A stretch of DNA of 64,000 bases from Scortum barcoo (taxonomy: Eukaryota; Chordata; Actinopteri; Centrarchiformes; Terapontidae): positions 19,376,643 through 19,440,642 of the forward strand of contig CM041531.1 of assembly GCA_023238725.1 (NCBI GenBank), written 5' to 3'. The notes under the pieces were generated by a model, which worked only from the letters and a program-made list of their open reading frames with translations, did no database searches and had not been told where the DNA came from. The translations under genes were made by a program, and so were the position numbers. Below, one piece after another: positions 23,911-35,629 of this stretch (position 1 is the stretch's first letter; each line of letters begins with the position of its first letter).

Positions 23911-24460
23911 TTGCCTTTGGCAAATTGGCAAATTGTGTTTTACTAACGTGGGTACATGTGTTAAGTGGGGATCAATTGTTTGTTTAACAGGGTGCCTCTA
24001 TTAGACTGGGAGGGTGTAATTAGTGGTGAGGCCCTTTCTTAATACAGGCAGCATCAGCGAGGTGGAAGAGGGGGTGGGGGGCGGGCTGTCCAATCAATGC
24101 CAAATCTCAAGAAAGGATCGGCTGCAGTTTGGTTTAGGGAAATTAAATTTATGATAAATCTCATTGGAGGGGTGGACGCTCAGCATTCAGTGAAGTTGTC
24201 CTCAGTGTCCTACTGTGCATCATTGGTTGCTAGCCTAAAGCCAAAATCAAGTATCCATAATGAACCTGCACGGGGCACGGATAAAAGCCCCATAATATCT
24301 GATTATTCCCATTGCCATTTTACTGATTTGCTTTGTTCATATCAAAGGCGCTCTTTGAAACACCTCATACCTACTGTGGGCTAGGGTCCATATACTTGCC
24401 AGCTAGGCGGATCAGCAGCAAGCCATGCCAAGAAATAGCAGACAACAGAGAAACAAAGCA
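23911..24460. promoter_or_regulatory. Candidate conserved block with CCAAT boxes and G-runs
   Basis: Three CCAAT-type sites occur: CCAAT 24090-24094, ATTGG 24163-24167 and ATTGG 24222-24226. G-runs at 24070-24085 (GGGGG, GGGGGG and GGG separated by single bases) lie just before the first site. The start carries a short direct repeat of GGCAAATTG. Repeat-free and CpG-containing. Inferred enhancer or promoter-like element; no gene begins here that I can recognise. Confidence 0.4.
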
Positions 24461-25327
24461 AATTCCGCTCATGCCCCCCCCCCTTTCTGTCTTCCTCAAC
24501 ACAACAGTCACACGCAAGCAAAAACGTTCACAACATACATACACGGAGGATTGTTCAAGAAACATTGCTTGCTCACCATATCGAGAATCAAACAGTCCAT
24601 GTATCAATGAGAGATGTACACCATGTGGGGCCCAATCTGCTCTAAAGAGAAACTATTTTCACTGACATGTGGTTTAGATGGACCATATGAGCTGCAGACT
24701 GCTTTTCTTTTGTTCAATCGTTTGCTGTTGGTGTGTGTGATTTCAAAAACCAACAGTAAAAGAGTGGGATCTGTATGCTTGTGGTCAACACAAAGTAAAT
24801 AGACTAATATGTCTATTTACAGCAAATGGTTTATGTGTATAAGCTTGTGTATATGCACATTGTACATGTTGCTTGTGAATATATGTGTGTGTGCTTAAGT
24901 ATGAGTTTGTGTGTGCATATCCAATCGCCTCAGGACAGACTGCAGCCTATTGGCAGTTCTGCTTGACAGTATGTCAGTATCCCTGTGGCATGGATGTTAA
25001 CAGGGAGACTTATGGATATTTTGGACACCTGATCCTTATAGATACTAGGTGCTTAGCAGTTGAATTCTCCAAGTGAATCAGTCTGAAGGCACAAGAACTA
25101 ATTTTCTGGTTGCTTACGTGCTGGGCACTATTTTCATGCTGCCTGCCACCGCATGTAATCCATTTATAAAATGGACATTTGGCTATATGTGGTGTTTTTG
25201 CTGTATATGAATGTTATCAATGTTGGCTTTTCTTTTCAACGATTGCAATAGAGGCTGAAGAGGCAATTGGTTGATAGTGTGAATCCCTCCTTGGAGGAGG
25301 TAAATTACACAAATATTCCCCTCTCTT
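24461..25327. other. Spacer
   Basis: C10 at 24474-24483, then mixed to AT-rich sequence. The 110-codon frame at 24333-24665 overlaps a minus frame and has no recognisable domain. Confidence 0.45.

Positions 25328-25380
<53 letters not shown>
25328..25380. repeat. Compound A16/(AT)19 microsatellite
   Basis: Sixteen A residues (25328-25343) run into an uninterrupted AT run to 25380, 19 units counting the shared A. The longest pure dinucleotide run in the window and a likely length-variable locus. Confidence 0.95.
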
Positions 25381-25382
<2 letters not shown>

Positions 25383-26744
25383 CTATGAGCAAGGCACTCA
25401 GGCTAATTGGTTACTCCAAACAAAATTGTATTTGGCGTATTCTCAGACTGCTGTCAAACATGGTGCTGCAGGCAAAGACAAGTATACTCACTACGACTCC
25501 AGTTATCTTCATTAAATGGCATCCATGTCAGATCAAAGAGCTTGTGAGTCACAGTGAAAGCAGGTTTGACTTAAAAGTTCCCTTAAAAACAAGAAGTAAA
25601 CACAGATATCCTAAAACTAGTGTGACTATATGAAAATAAAGCAGGCAAATCATGCAAAACAAATCCTGTGATACTGTCGGCAGGTTGCAGGCGACAGTGT
25701 ATTTTGAGTAGTGAATGAGTCAAAAACTTGGTAGCCAGCCCAGGGCTACACAACTGAAACTAACTTTGGGGTTGTGGTTCACAATCCCCAAATTTTGCAT
25801 GTAAGATTATACTAAATAAATGTTTCAATTCAAGTTTATTTCCAGTTTTAAACCAAAAAATTCACAGTGGGACTTTGTGATATTGTGTTATAATATGTTG
25901 CATAATGTTGGGCTGTTGATGTGTTAAATCTGAGCCGTTTCTCCTCTCATGTGATGATGAAGTATTAAATGTTTAATCCTGCACGCTGGTCCAGCAATCA
26001 GCTCAGGTCTCTGGCTGCTTACATACCATCTCCAATATGGTGGTGCAACATAACTGCGGATGCTGGAGGTTCATTGGATACTTCAGCAGGGTGTAGTCAG
26101 AGGGTGTTTGCTATGCTAACTGGCAGCTGCGGTGTGGCAGCAGACATTGTGCTGAGTGACTGACAGTCTCAGAAGCTGCATGCCAGCTGATCCTGTCTCC
26201 TACCAACACCAGCCTGGCAATGGCAGCCATCGTTGTCACCCCTGATTTCACACACCAGCTAAATGGCTGCGACTCAGCCAACTTGCCTCTGACACCAACC
26301 AGCTAGCAGACTGCTGGTTATTCTAACGTAGGAGTTGAGGCGGTGCATGGTTCACTGCATGTATCACATGACGCAAGCAGTAGAATATTGTTTACATTTG
26401 GCTAATTTAAGTCTCACTGACTGACTTACAATGACAGGATACAAGAAATATTAGATGACAGATAAACACGGATAAGAATGTACACACACACAAACACACA
26501 AATGCCCATACGCACTCACTGTCCCTTTCTATATATTTGAATGCAGTGCACTGAATAATAATGTGAAAACATAACAATACATACAAATGAATGAGTATTT
26601 GTGAATAAATTGCTCTTATTACCATTTATTTGAAAGGGAAGCATGGGCAGGGGACATTTCCATAGGAAGCACCACGCTAGTTTTACTTTCATCACATAAG
26701 CAATCTAAACAGCCCAGCCATTCTCCAACTAAGCAATAAGTGGC
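25381..26744. other. Spacer
   Basis: Mixed sequence. Positions 25960-26330 are richer in GC, with many CAGC/GCTG words, and could be an old repeat remnant I cannot classify. A short CA run lies near 26484-26500. No gene recognised. Confidence 0.35.
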
Positions 26745-27120
26745 AGAGTGACATTCGAGTGGGGCCGCCCCTTCTCATCTATTGTCGCGGCTTTTGAAGT
26801 TCCTTTTCAGGTCATTAAGCTCCATTTCCCATTCACAGAGAGCTTGTGTGGCGGCCGTTTGAGCGCAACAATGGACCCTAATGACTTAACGCTTCTGTTT
26901 TCATTCTCCACCTCTCACTCACCCCGCCTCCCCCCTCCACCTCTTTACCCACTTCTCCACTCGCCCCCACAATCGTCCCCTTCACCTCTTTAATGGTGGC
27001 TTGCACCCCTCGTTTGGCTGCCTACGTTTTTTATGGGGCATTGTAATGAGCTGCAGCTGTGGGGTAAAACCTGGGTGTAATGTTAACCCAGGCGGAGGAG
27101 GGTGACCCAGTGGAGCAGAG
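26745..27120. promoter_or_regulatory. Candidate conserved block with SOX site
   Basis: CpG-containing block with the SOX-type site AACAATGG (26867-26874) directly after a GCGGCCG stretch. A pyrimidine-rich patch (26910-26990) splits it. The 81-codon frame at 26748-26993 crosses that patch and is probably spurious. Regulatory role is inferred. Confidence 0.3.
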
Positions 27121-28339
27121 GTCAACGCATTGTGTTGTGCCAGTGCCAGGCTCGGGGTCTATTAGAGGCTATAAAGGTTATTTTTTGAAGCTACAGCATG
27201 CTGCAGTAACACCCTCCCACCCCTTCACACACACACTCACCCCCCGAGATAGAATATAGTCAGATCCCCCCTGTTGAGCGTTTTGAATGGGCTCATTTCT
27301 GTTTTGTCATTAAGCACTAGTTAATTGGCAAAGAATCCACAATTGTTGTGTGTGAGAGGGCTGATAAACTGTGGTAGAGTGGCTGAGGCATTAGTGGTCG
27401 CCAGGGGAGTCAAATACCTGTCCTCCTGCCTTCAGTTACAGTGTTCTGACATGGTTGAACGCAGGAAAACAAGGACTGAAAACGCTGATGTTGTTTTAAT
27501 GCTGTTTTTAGATAAGGGGGTAAAGGGACTTACTAGATGGCTGGAGTCATTCGGGCAACATGTACGCAATCATATAAGCACACTACACAAGCTAATAAAA
27601 ACACAGACATGTGACCTATTCCCGCATGTGAAATTTACAGAGGAAAGAGGAAAAAAAACACACACACACACACACTCACAGCGGAGCATAATCTATCATA
27701 CCACAGTGAGTAATATATTTACTCATGACTTCAAAAAGGTGGCCATAGCGGCCTTTCTCCAACACAGCTGGTCAGGGCACAGACAGTTTATCCTCTTCCC
27801 AGTACGAGTGACAGGCAAAGCAGTAACCCGAGCTGAAAAAACAAAAGGCACAAAGCCAATCGGCAAAATCAAACTGACCCCTGTCACTCTCTCTCTCTGC
27901 AACTGGCGTAATCTTAATTGAATCAGCCTTACAGAAAGATGTTGACACTGAGAGATTGCACAAACCTGGGAGGCCTTGGCAAGCCAGGCAAAGTGCTGGG
28001 GAAAAATGGGGAAAAAAAGTTGCCCCACCTATTCATTAATGTGTCCCCTTATGTCCCACTCTCCCATTTCTCACTGTCTCAGTGAGATAATGCTCCCCCA
28101 CCCCTCCACCAGACAGCCAATTTGATCACTCACTGTGGTCCACTGAGGAGGCCTCCAATTTTTCAGCCATGTCCAGCGAACACAACCAGACAACGCACTG
28201 TCCATGGATTCCCAGTTACTGCAAGACCAAAACTGTACAATGCGTTTAGGTGAACACACTTAAAGCAACTTAGCTGCGATCCCAGCCTCAGTATGCAGTA
28301 GCCTTGCCTTATTTTTCAGGACAGAACTGTAAAATGATC
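27121..28339. other. Spacer with a CA run; longest open frame rejected
   Basis: Holds the longest open frame of the window, 198 codons at 27325-27921 (+). It crosses a CA repeat (27659-27674) that reads as His-Thr, overlaps minus frames and resembles no family I know. One frame of this length is about what chance gives in six frames of 64 kb. Confidence 0.5.
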
Positions 28340-28930
28340 CATCTTGGCTGGTTGGTTAGCATATTTAAAATCAACTGATGGCTCCTTCATAGTAACGGCA
28401 AACAAAAGAATGAGGGCGCAGTCTTCGCTTTGGGTTTAATGACATGTTTGTTTTCATGAGAAGCATTGATTGGCTTAGTCATCCCCATGAGACCCATCCA
28501 TCATGGCGCTCTCCATTGTGTCTTTATTGGCACCCCATCGTAACACGTCTAACCTTTCAGAGTCACTAATAATCACTTTTGCCCGAAGGACTTCAAGAGG
28601 ATGGTTGATGTAGCGTTTCTCACACTTCATTTAATTGCTTGTCCATGTAGTTTGTCATTCAATAATGTGGTAATAACTGATATTTTTTGCTGTAATAATG
28701 TATCAAATGACCATATGAAAACAGTAGGAAAATGTGAATGGGGTCGCTCGTAGTGATGAGAGAATTATCACCTCTGCAGCTTCCCTCAGTTTTATGGAGC
28801 TTTATAGAGGCGCTCGGCTCATTGTTTTGCTGTCCGTCTCGCAACTTTACAGTGTTGGTTCACTCTCACCGCTCTCATGATGTCCTTTTCAACAAGCAGC
28901 TGTTTTTAGTAAAAAAGGTCTAAAAGCCCA
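28340..28930. promoter_or_regulatory. Candidate conserved non-coding block
   Basis: About 590 bp without simple repeats, with inverted CCAAT boxes at 28469-28473 and 28526-28530 (57 bp apart), CpG-containing words and several homeodomain TAAT cores. Among the most enhancer-like textures in the window. Function is inferred. Confidence 0.4.
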
Positions 28931-29599
28931 CTGTACACTACATGCTCAGCACAAAATAGCAGACAGACAGTTAGCTACCAGCTGGTGGTGCATTTAACAG
29001 AAACAGCGCTGGATATTTCCCTCAGGAGTTGGTAGAGACCAAAAACAGAACCAAAAGAGGGTGAATGTTGAACTTACATCTATCAGGTGACTGCAGATGT
29101 GTAATGTATAACTATTTACTAACAAATTGGCCACATAAATAATTGGCCACTTAAAGGTGATTATATGTCAATATCGTGTTCACAATTAGTTACCCCATGT
29201 GGCCAAAAGAAATTAATTATTGCAGGGTTTTTTTTACTTTAAACTGCATCATGTTCTTTGAAATCATGTTTTTAGTCAATACTGAATGCTCACTTGAGAG
29301 AGCAATAGTGTGTTGCATTTTTTTCCTATATCATTTATGTATATATGGTAAAACCTACTTTTCAGTATTTCTCTGTAGCAAATGTATTTCCTGTACTTTT
29401 TTTTAATCAATTACAACTTTGTTGTAAATTATAATATCTATATTTTACCAGTTGTTGTAACCAGCTGTTATCAGTCTGATCTCATCGGCTGCTAACAATG
29501 CTGCATTCCTGGATTTTAAGAAATAAGATGGGATAGTAGACATCCCAATGAATGCCAGCAATAAGGTTATCCATGGGTGTGGAAATGTCTAAGGTGCAA
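28931..29599. other. AT-rich spacer
   Basis: AT-rich with T runs near 29226 and 29398. No gene recognised. Confidence 0.5.
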
Positions 29600-30240
29600 T
29601 GAGAAGTGACAGAGTTAGGAAACACCCTAGTCCTGCCATTGCCAGATCTGCATATGAATGGCAGGCAGCTCCATGCAGGTGGCATGCGATAAGAGCCCTA
29701 ATCTAGATGAAAGACCCCGGTGCAGGCCTCCCTTATTAGCTCTGATGAAGCAGGGGTGCGGGTAGAATGCTAATACCCAGATCCCTCCCTCCACCTCCAG
29801 CCTGGTTTCCAAGCCTGACTCCCAGTTTTGCTGTAAGCAAACCATTGTAAACAAGGCCAGGGCACATTGCCAGGTGGATCACATCAGAAAGTGCGATGGC
29901 CGGCTTGGGCTCTGCTGCAGGAAGAAAGGCTAGTGGATGGAAGGCCAGTGTAGTCTGTGCCATCATTTGATCAGGCCTGTCTCTGCCACCATGTAGAGCC
30001 CATGTCCTGGACAAGAGCAGAGACGCCAGATCCTGCCTTGGGGCAACTGTCATGCATTATGCATGTGCATTATTCATACAATTATTGATAACACTTTTCA
30101 CATTGGTGATTATTCATTCATTAATTATTGCAGTCCCTAATGTGTTAGCATTAAAGATATTGTTATTAATGTCAAGCCATTTGAAGAGTGCCTGTGTTCC
30201 CAGTGGCTTGTGTCTTGTTGGTTATCTCAAAGCCTGAAGT
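29600..30240. promoter_or_regulatory. Candidate conserved block
   Basis: Two halves. Positions 29620-30040 are GC-balanced and include an acceptor-like minus-strand site (TTTCTTCCTGCAG, near 29918) followed by an open minus frame of 59 residues to 29736. Positions 30050-30180 are AT-rich with TAATTA at 30122-30127 and repeated ATTATTCAT words. I favour an enhancer. A minus-strand exon is possible, but no donor or family match supports it. Confidence 0.35.
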
Positions 30241-31158
30241 GGAAGGAGAGAGCAGTGGAGTGGGGTTTTGGACAAGGTTGAAAGGGAAGGAGTCATACGA
30301 AGAAAAAAGGGAGGGGAAAAAAGACCTCCACTCACACACCTAATAAGAGGAGCTGCAAATGTTTACTAAAACTGTTTTGAGGGATTGTAGTCCCAGCACT
30401 GTAGAGATAGGAGGAAGAGTAGGAGGACATCCTTAGAGCTGAGCTACAGTGTGGGATGCTAACAGGGCTGAGGCATACCCTGGAGCACCTCTGATGCCAG
30501 GGAGGGTGTCTGATAGCAGGGCTGGCTTCTGCTCTCTCTCCTCCTGTCTTCCCCTTTCTCACCTTCACCCTCACTTCCACTGCACACACATACATACACA
30601 CACCCCTCCTCTACCCTGTCCTGTCTTGAATCTTTACCATCGTTTTGATAGATCACATCCAAGAACATGGAGGGTAGGTCAATGCATCAATGCTAACCTG
30701 AATAATTCATTCTGCATGTGTACATAGTCTTAATTACAGTTAATTATTTATAGCCCCTACACCACTGGAGTGGTGTTTTTTCCCCAACAACTGGGGGTTT
30801 GATTTAGACTGTTTCTTAATGTGCCTGTAATGACAAAAGCAACTGAAGTTTTGTTTCAGAATGAGACATGAAAAATAATCTTTCATTAAGCATTCTTGGC
30901 AAACTGAAACAGTATTCTCTGGATGAATGAAGGAAGTATGCATGATAATTCATGATCATTTTACTGTACTCATAAGGAAAAAATGATTACTTATATTATA
31001 TTACTTGTTGCATAACTTTCCAAAGCCTTCAGACTCATATGTAGCAAATTCTGCATTTGAAAGATGCAGCTATAAGTAATCAGCCTGCACTTGGGAGGTA
31101 TTGTGCTCCGGTACTCTTGTCCTCACAGTGAAGCCATGGGGTTCACACACCTTCCAAG
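30241..31158. other. Spacer
   Basis: GA-rich words at 30241-30330, then mixed to AT-rich sequence with a short CA patch near 30587-30603. No gene recognised. Confidence 0.45.
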
Positions 31159-31413
31159 CAGTTGGAAGAAGTATCCAAATCATTTACTTAAGTACCGACA
31201 TTACACGGAAAAAAAATCAGCTACAAGTCCTGCTTTGAAAATTTTACAAGTAAATATAATTGGAAAAGGGTACTTGAAGTATTAACAGTAAAAGCACTCA
31301 GTGGAGAAAAATGCCCCCTACTAGATTGATATTACTGATGTTATTGATGTAAAAACAGGATTTTACTTTAGTATGGTACTTGGGTAAATGTATTTAGTTA
31401 CATTCCACCACTG
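31159..31413. mobile_element. hAT-type MITE (non-autonomous, degraded)
   Basis: A 255-bp element with imperfect terminal inverted repeats of about 38 bp. The left end starts CAGTTGGAAGAAGTATCC and runs into TTTACTTAAGTACC. The right end reads TTTAGTTACATTCCACCACTG, so its complement starts CAGTGGTGGAATGTAAC. Flanking 8-mers CTTCCAAG (31151-31158) and CCTACCAG (31414-31421) agree at 5 of 8 positions, consistent with a decayed hAT-size target duplication. There is no open frame, so it would have depended on a transposase elsewhere. The match to a common fish MITE is from memory; family assignment is an inference. Confidence 0.75.
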
Positions 31414-31421
31414 CCTACCAG

Positions 31422-32030
31422 GGGGCTAGCTAGCAGAGGACGCATACTGTCAATTAGACAACTTTAAAGTTCAGAGAGCACATTGAGGGCCATTCTTTTC
31501 ACTAAACACAGAGACAAAATTGATGCCCACCCTCCTTCCTGCTATCAGTGAATTTCAATTTATAATCACTGACACTACTCTATAGTGACAAATGTAACCA
31601 CTATAATGTGTTACTCAGTAATGCACTACTGACTAACTATGTGTATATCTTTAATCACTGATTGCTGGAAAGGCTTTTTCAAAGTAACAGCCATGGTATT
31701 CTGCAAAACATACGGGTAGCTCTCACTTTGCATGTCAGTGTATCTTCTCCATTTGGCGGGCAGAGGACGCCTGCTGGGAATCTACAACCTCATTTGTTCT
31801 TACATACCAAAGTGTGATGAGGTTGGACAGAGGGATATGTACTAATGTAGCTAAGCATGATTACTGGCTTAGTCAACAGGCCGATGGTCTGTACATAGTG
31901 GAAAAGGGAATGAGACAGACAGAGACAGAAAAAAATCGCCCACATTCCAGCGTCAGTGTCAGATTGCCTCAAGTTTGATCCCCATTCAATAAATAGTAAA
32001 TCTACTGTATTTCCAAAGCAGGACTGTATT
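31422..32030. other. Spacer
   Basis: AT-rich to mixed. The word GCAGAGGACGC occurs twice (near 31434 and 31761), probably by chance. No gene recognised. Confidence 0.4.
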
Positions 32031-32640
32031 GTCTGTGTGGCGCGTGAAGGCTGCTGACCTCTAAGTCAACTATTTAGTGAATCAACATTATCATTCCAAG
32101 CTCCTTTGCCCCAGCTGAAACATTAGCCCCTCTCAGGGCTGAATCTTTCTGGGATGTTTCCAGTCTAGCCGCCAGCGGGGCTCGTCCAGGGACTGCTGGA
32201 GCCAACACAGCGATCCAGTTACCCTTCTGTGTGTTGCATTACAAAAAGAGCACATTTGGTTCCGCTAATCAGCTGTAATGCTATTGCCATCGATAAAGTG
32301 TGTGAAACATCATTCTTGAGAGATATTTCTCAAGTCATTTAGCCTGGTAATTGACTTTTAAAGCAGTCTGGGCCGTGGAGTGATACTACAAACCAGGTGG
32401 GCTGGATAGAAATATATCTATCATTTCTTTGTGTGTGTTGATATGATGGGATGGTGCAAGAGATCGAGAGACAATGTTGATGGGCGGTGGAGACAGACAT
32501 CTTTCAGCTCCCCCAAAATAGGAGCATCTTTGCTCGTTCACTCTCTCTCCTTGCATGTTAGTTTAAAGCAGATAATGCAGAAAGCTTCCCTCCTGAGCTG
32601 AGGAGGCAGCATATTGATTTTGTCTTAGATGAGGTCTCTG
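32031..32640. promoter_or_regulatory. Candidate conserved non-coding block
   Basis: Repeat-free block with the inverted repeat CTTGAGA (32315-32321) / TCTCAAG (32328-32334). An OTX-like CTAATC runs directly into an E-box CAGCTG near 32265-32274. CpG-containing first half, AT-rich second half. Enhancer role is inferred. Confidence 0.35.
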
Positions 32641-33720
32641 AAACCTCATTTACTCCCATTGTCATCATGGTGGAACATCAGTGTCTGACAAGCTGCACCC
32701 CCGCTCTCCCCCATCCTGGCGGCCATCTTGGAAACTGTTGAGGGATGCTAATGTGTGTGAGCATTAGCGCTGTCCTCTTCCAGTAACACTGTTGACAGAG
32801 TGCCTTGCATGATAAGATGTATGAGGTCAGATAATGTTGCTGCTGACTAACCATTGTGCTGTCTAAATAAAGCCTTGTGTTTAAGCACTGATCTGCTCTT
32901 ATTAGGTTACAGCGCAAACACAGAGGAACGTCCCAGGTGGACCTGCCATCTTGGCATGTGGGTCACAGTGAAACACGGCACTCCTATGCCCAGAGCTTTT
33001 TGGGTGTTTAATGAACTATGGGTGATGCTGTCCAAGTTCCCTCACTTCATAATCTTCAGTGACGGATCATTGAATACACTATTCAATGGCATGGCTACGA
33101 AATGATAGCTATCAATTAAATTTAATTTTGCCAAAGGCATGTACAAATCAAGAATGGACAAGTTATGAAGCTTAAGAAAGGATACATGAGTTTTTTTTGT
33201 TTTAATCTAAAAAGACTGGCGTAATCAAACAAAACATGATACATTGTGTGAGTAAGCTCTTGCTTGGCTCACAGCACCACCCTGCTTTCATCAGCAAACA
33301 AAGCCTGATTGACAACAAAAAGCATGCGAAGCAAACTGGCCCACTACTCTGACTCACACTTAGAGCATCTCACAGTACAAGGGCTTCTTAAAAGAAACCC
33401 ACACAATTACAATGCTCTCAGCCAGAGGGCAGAGATTTCTGTGTATACATAAATGGCATTTGGGAGGGTTTTTTTTGTTTTTATTAAACAGGATGAAATT
33501 ATGCACAAAGACGTGATTCAACATAATTAAACTAATTAAAGAACATCATTAATAAAATATCAGTGAAGCCAGCTGTTTACAGTGTGTGGTGGGGCCCGGG
33601 GATGTGAGGAGATGGGAGGGAGACAGACAGTGTGTTTTTAATATGTGCTTTTAAGGGTTCCCTGTGGTGAAGGTCTTCTCCAGGGACAGGGGCCCCTTTG
33701 TAACGGTCCCTGTGGAGAAA
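32641..33720. other. Spacer with a PBX/MEIS-type site
   Basis: Mixed sequence. TGATTGACA at 33306-33314 matches a PBX-MEIS heterodimer site except for its last base. A T8-type run lies near 33471. No gene recognised. Confidence 0.35.
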
Positions 33721-34729
33721 ACAACAGCAACATCAACAACATCCTCAAACACCAACATGCTTATTGTGGAGAGAAAAACAACAGTTCTGTTTTCTGCAGA
33801 TATTCATTCTAAGTAAGTTTGAGTCTCTGTGTCATGTGGTAACAGTACTGAAAAGGCATTTGAATGTTCAAAAATATGTATATGTACAAATACAATCCAC
33901 ATACACACGTGCCAGGTCAACTACCAACCTATGCTCTTGAAATTATTTAAAACCAGTCATTTATAATTTGTTTCTTATGTTTGCACTTTTACCTGTTAAT
34001 ACTTTTTTTCATAATTTTGGTCTGCTCTCAAATAACAGTTCAGCTAAAAAAGTTTTAAAATATTCAGTTATTATACTAAAACTAGCACAATTGTTTTGAT
34101 TTTAGTACATATAAACCTGGCAGCATATAAACTAGAAATTGCCAGATCAGTACTTGACGTGCACTCCAAACATATAACTTTGACACCATGTGATTCTTTT
34201 AAAAGCGTTTTTGTGCCCACACATTCAGTCGTGTCACATACAATGAGGCCTTTTCTAAGCCAATAAATGAGGGATGACTGTGGTGATAGTCGACATGCTG
34301 ATAAAGGAGCAATGGACATAGTGAAACAGAGCCCAATTAATAATGCATTTGTGTCTGACTGTCTGGCCCCAAGGACAGAGCTGCTGAAAAATGGAGGTCA
34401 TATGTCCTCCTCAAGTGGTCAGTGATCCCTCTGTGCCCCCCACCCAGTGTTCAGTGTCCAGCTCCCCGAAGTGCGAAACGGCACACTTGTGCGTCCAACG
34501 CAAGTGCAACCATTAACTGTATTTTAAGACTGTGTAATATGCCTCACACCTTTACATCTGCAGATGGTACGCTATGTATGGATTTGTATACTAAATAGTT
34601 GGGTAAACTTACATTGAATCTATACAGACACGCATATAAGCATATACTCACACATACGTACTGACAGGAAGTGTGTAATAGTGTGTCTGTGTGCGCTTAT
34701 GTGACGGATGGTTGAGGAGGTGACCTCTC
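33721..34729. other. AT-rich spacer
   Basis: AT-rich with T runs. The 82-codon minus frame at 34071-34319 has no recognisable domain. Nothing else stands out. Confidence 0.45.
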
Positions 34730-35110
34730 TTAAGAGCAGTCGCTGGTGAGGGCCTGCCTGTGACCCCGGGCCACTTAGGCACATTAATCACAACCCCTTC
34801 CTTCTTGCTTTTATCAGCCTTGCTGAAAGCTACTGTCCAGCCTCCACCCCCACTCCCCCCTTCATCACCTCTCTGCTTTAGCCATTCATAAGGCTCTCAT
34901 CAACTTCAGACCACAGGTATCACTCCATCACTACACATTTATCAGGAGCTGCTCTTATCAGCCAGCAGGGCCTGAATATGGAAATGGGATCCCTGCCACT
35001 GATAAGGATGGCCTGGATTATCCCTGGCTCTCCTTCATCAGATAGCCACTGAGGAATGGTAACAGGCCGGAACATTCCACCATTGTTTTGCAGCCGTGCT
35101 GATTGAAGAA
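34730..35110. promoter_or_regulatory. Candidate enhancer with a GATA cluster
   Basis: GATA cores at 34811-34816 (TTATCA), 34939-34944 (TTATCA), 34955-34960 (TTATCA), 35001-35006 (GATAAG) and 35041-35045 (GATAG), four of them within about 110 bp. The block is repeat-free. GATA-factor binding is inferred. Confidence 0.35.
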
Positions 35111-35629
35111 GAGCTAAGAGGGGGGGCACGTTGTAGAGATATGCAATGTGTGTGTTTGTGTGTGGAAGCATGTATATTCATTAGTGGGTCAGTGAGGCTG
35201 GAAAAGCATCAATGCAGGTACAGGTGATCAGTTGGATCTCTCACCTGATTGCTTACTTGTTTGCATGCACAAACACACACTTGTTTCACCTATGTACACA
35301 CACACACACACACACCCACCCTTTCCCCCTTCAACACTGCCCTAGTCATCCAAGGGGGCGCTAAAGTACACCAAGCTCACAGAAAAATTAAATGAACAAC
35401 CTTTTGAATTGACACTTGCACACACACGTACGTTCACATGCACGCAAACAAAATTAATTCAGACAGGCCCTACATGTGCACACACACTTACATTATCACA
35501 CAGAAGCTCAAACAGACAGCATGACGATAAGCATACACACACACACACACACACACACAGGCCTACACACAAAACACTCCTTTCCTTAGCATGTGTTCAA
35601 ACTAAAATAGGCCATTCCTAATTAGGACC
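35111..35629. repeat. CA-microsatellite-rich stretch
   Basis: CA runs at 35296-35316 and 35535-35559 with further short CA words between them. CCAAGGGGGCGCTA at 35350-35363 matches the 3' half of a CTCF core. The open frame at 35409-35621 is a His-Thr artefact. Confidence 0.7.

Noticed and set aside
27325..27921. Longest open frame (198 codons, plus strand)
   Set aside because: It crosses a CA repeat translated as His-Thr, overlaps minus-strand frames, shows no domain, and one such length is roughly expected by chance in six frames of 64 kb.
29736..30053. Minus-strand acceptor plus 59 open codons within a 105-codon frame
   Set aside because: No donor, no family resemblance, and the frame length is common by chance; kept only as part of a candidate regulatory block.
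34442..34460. Twelve-base match to the start of miR-199
   Set aside because: Match stops after the first 12 bases; no hairpin recognised.
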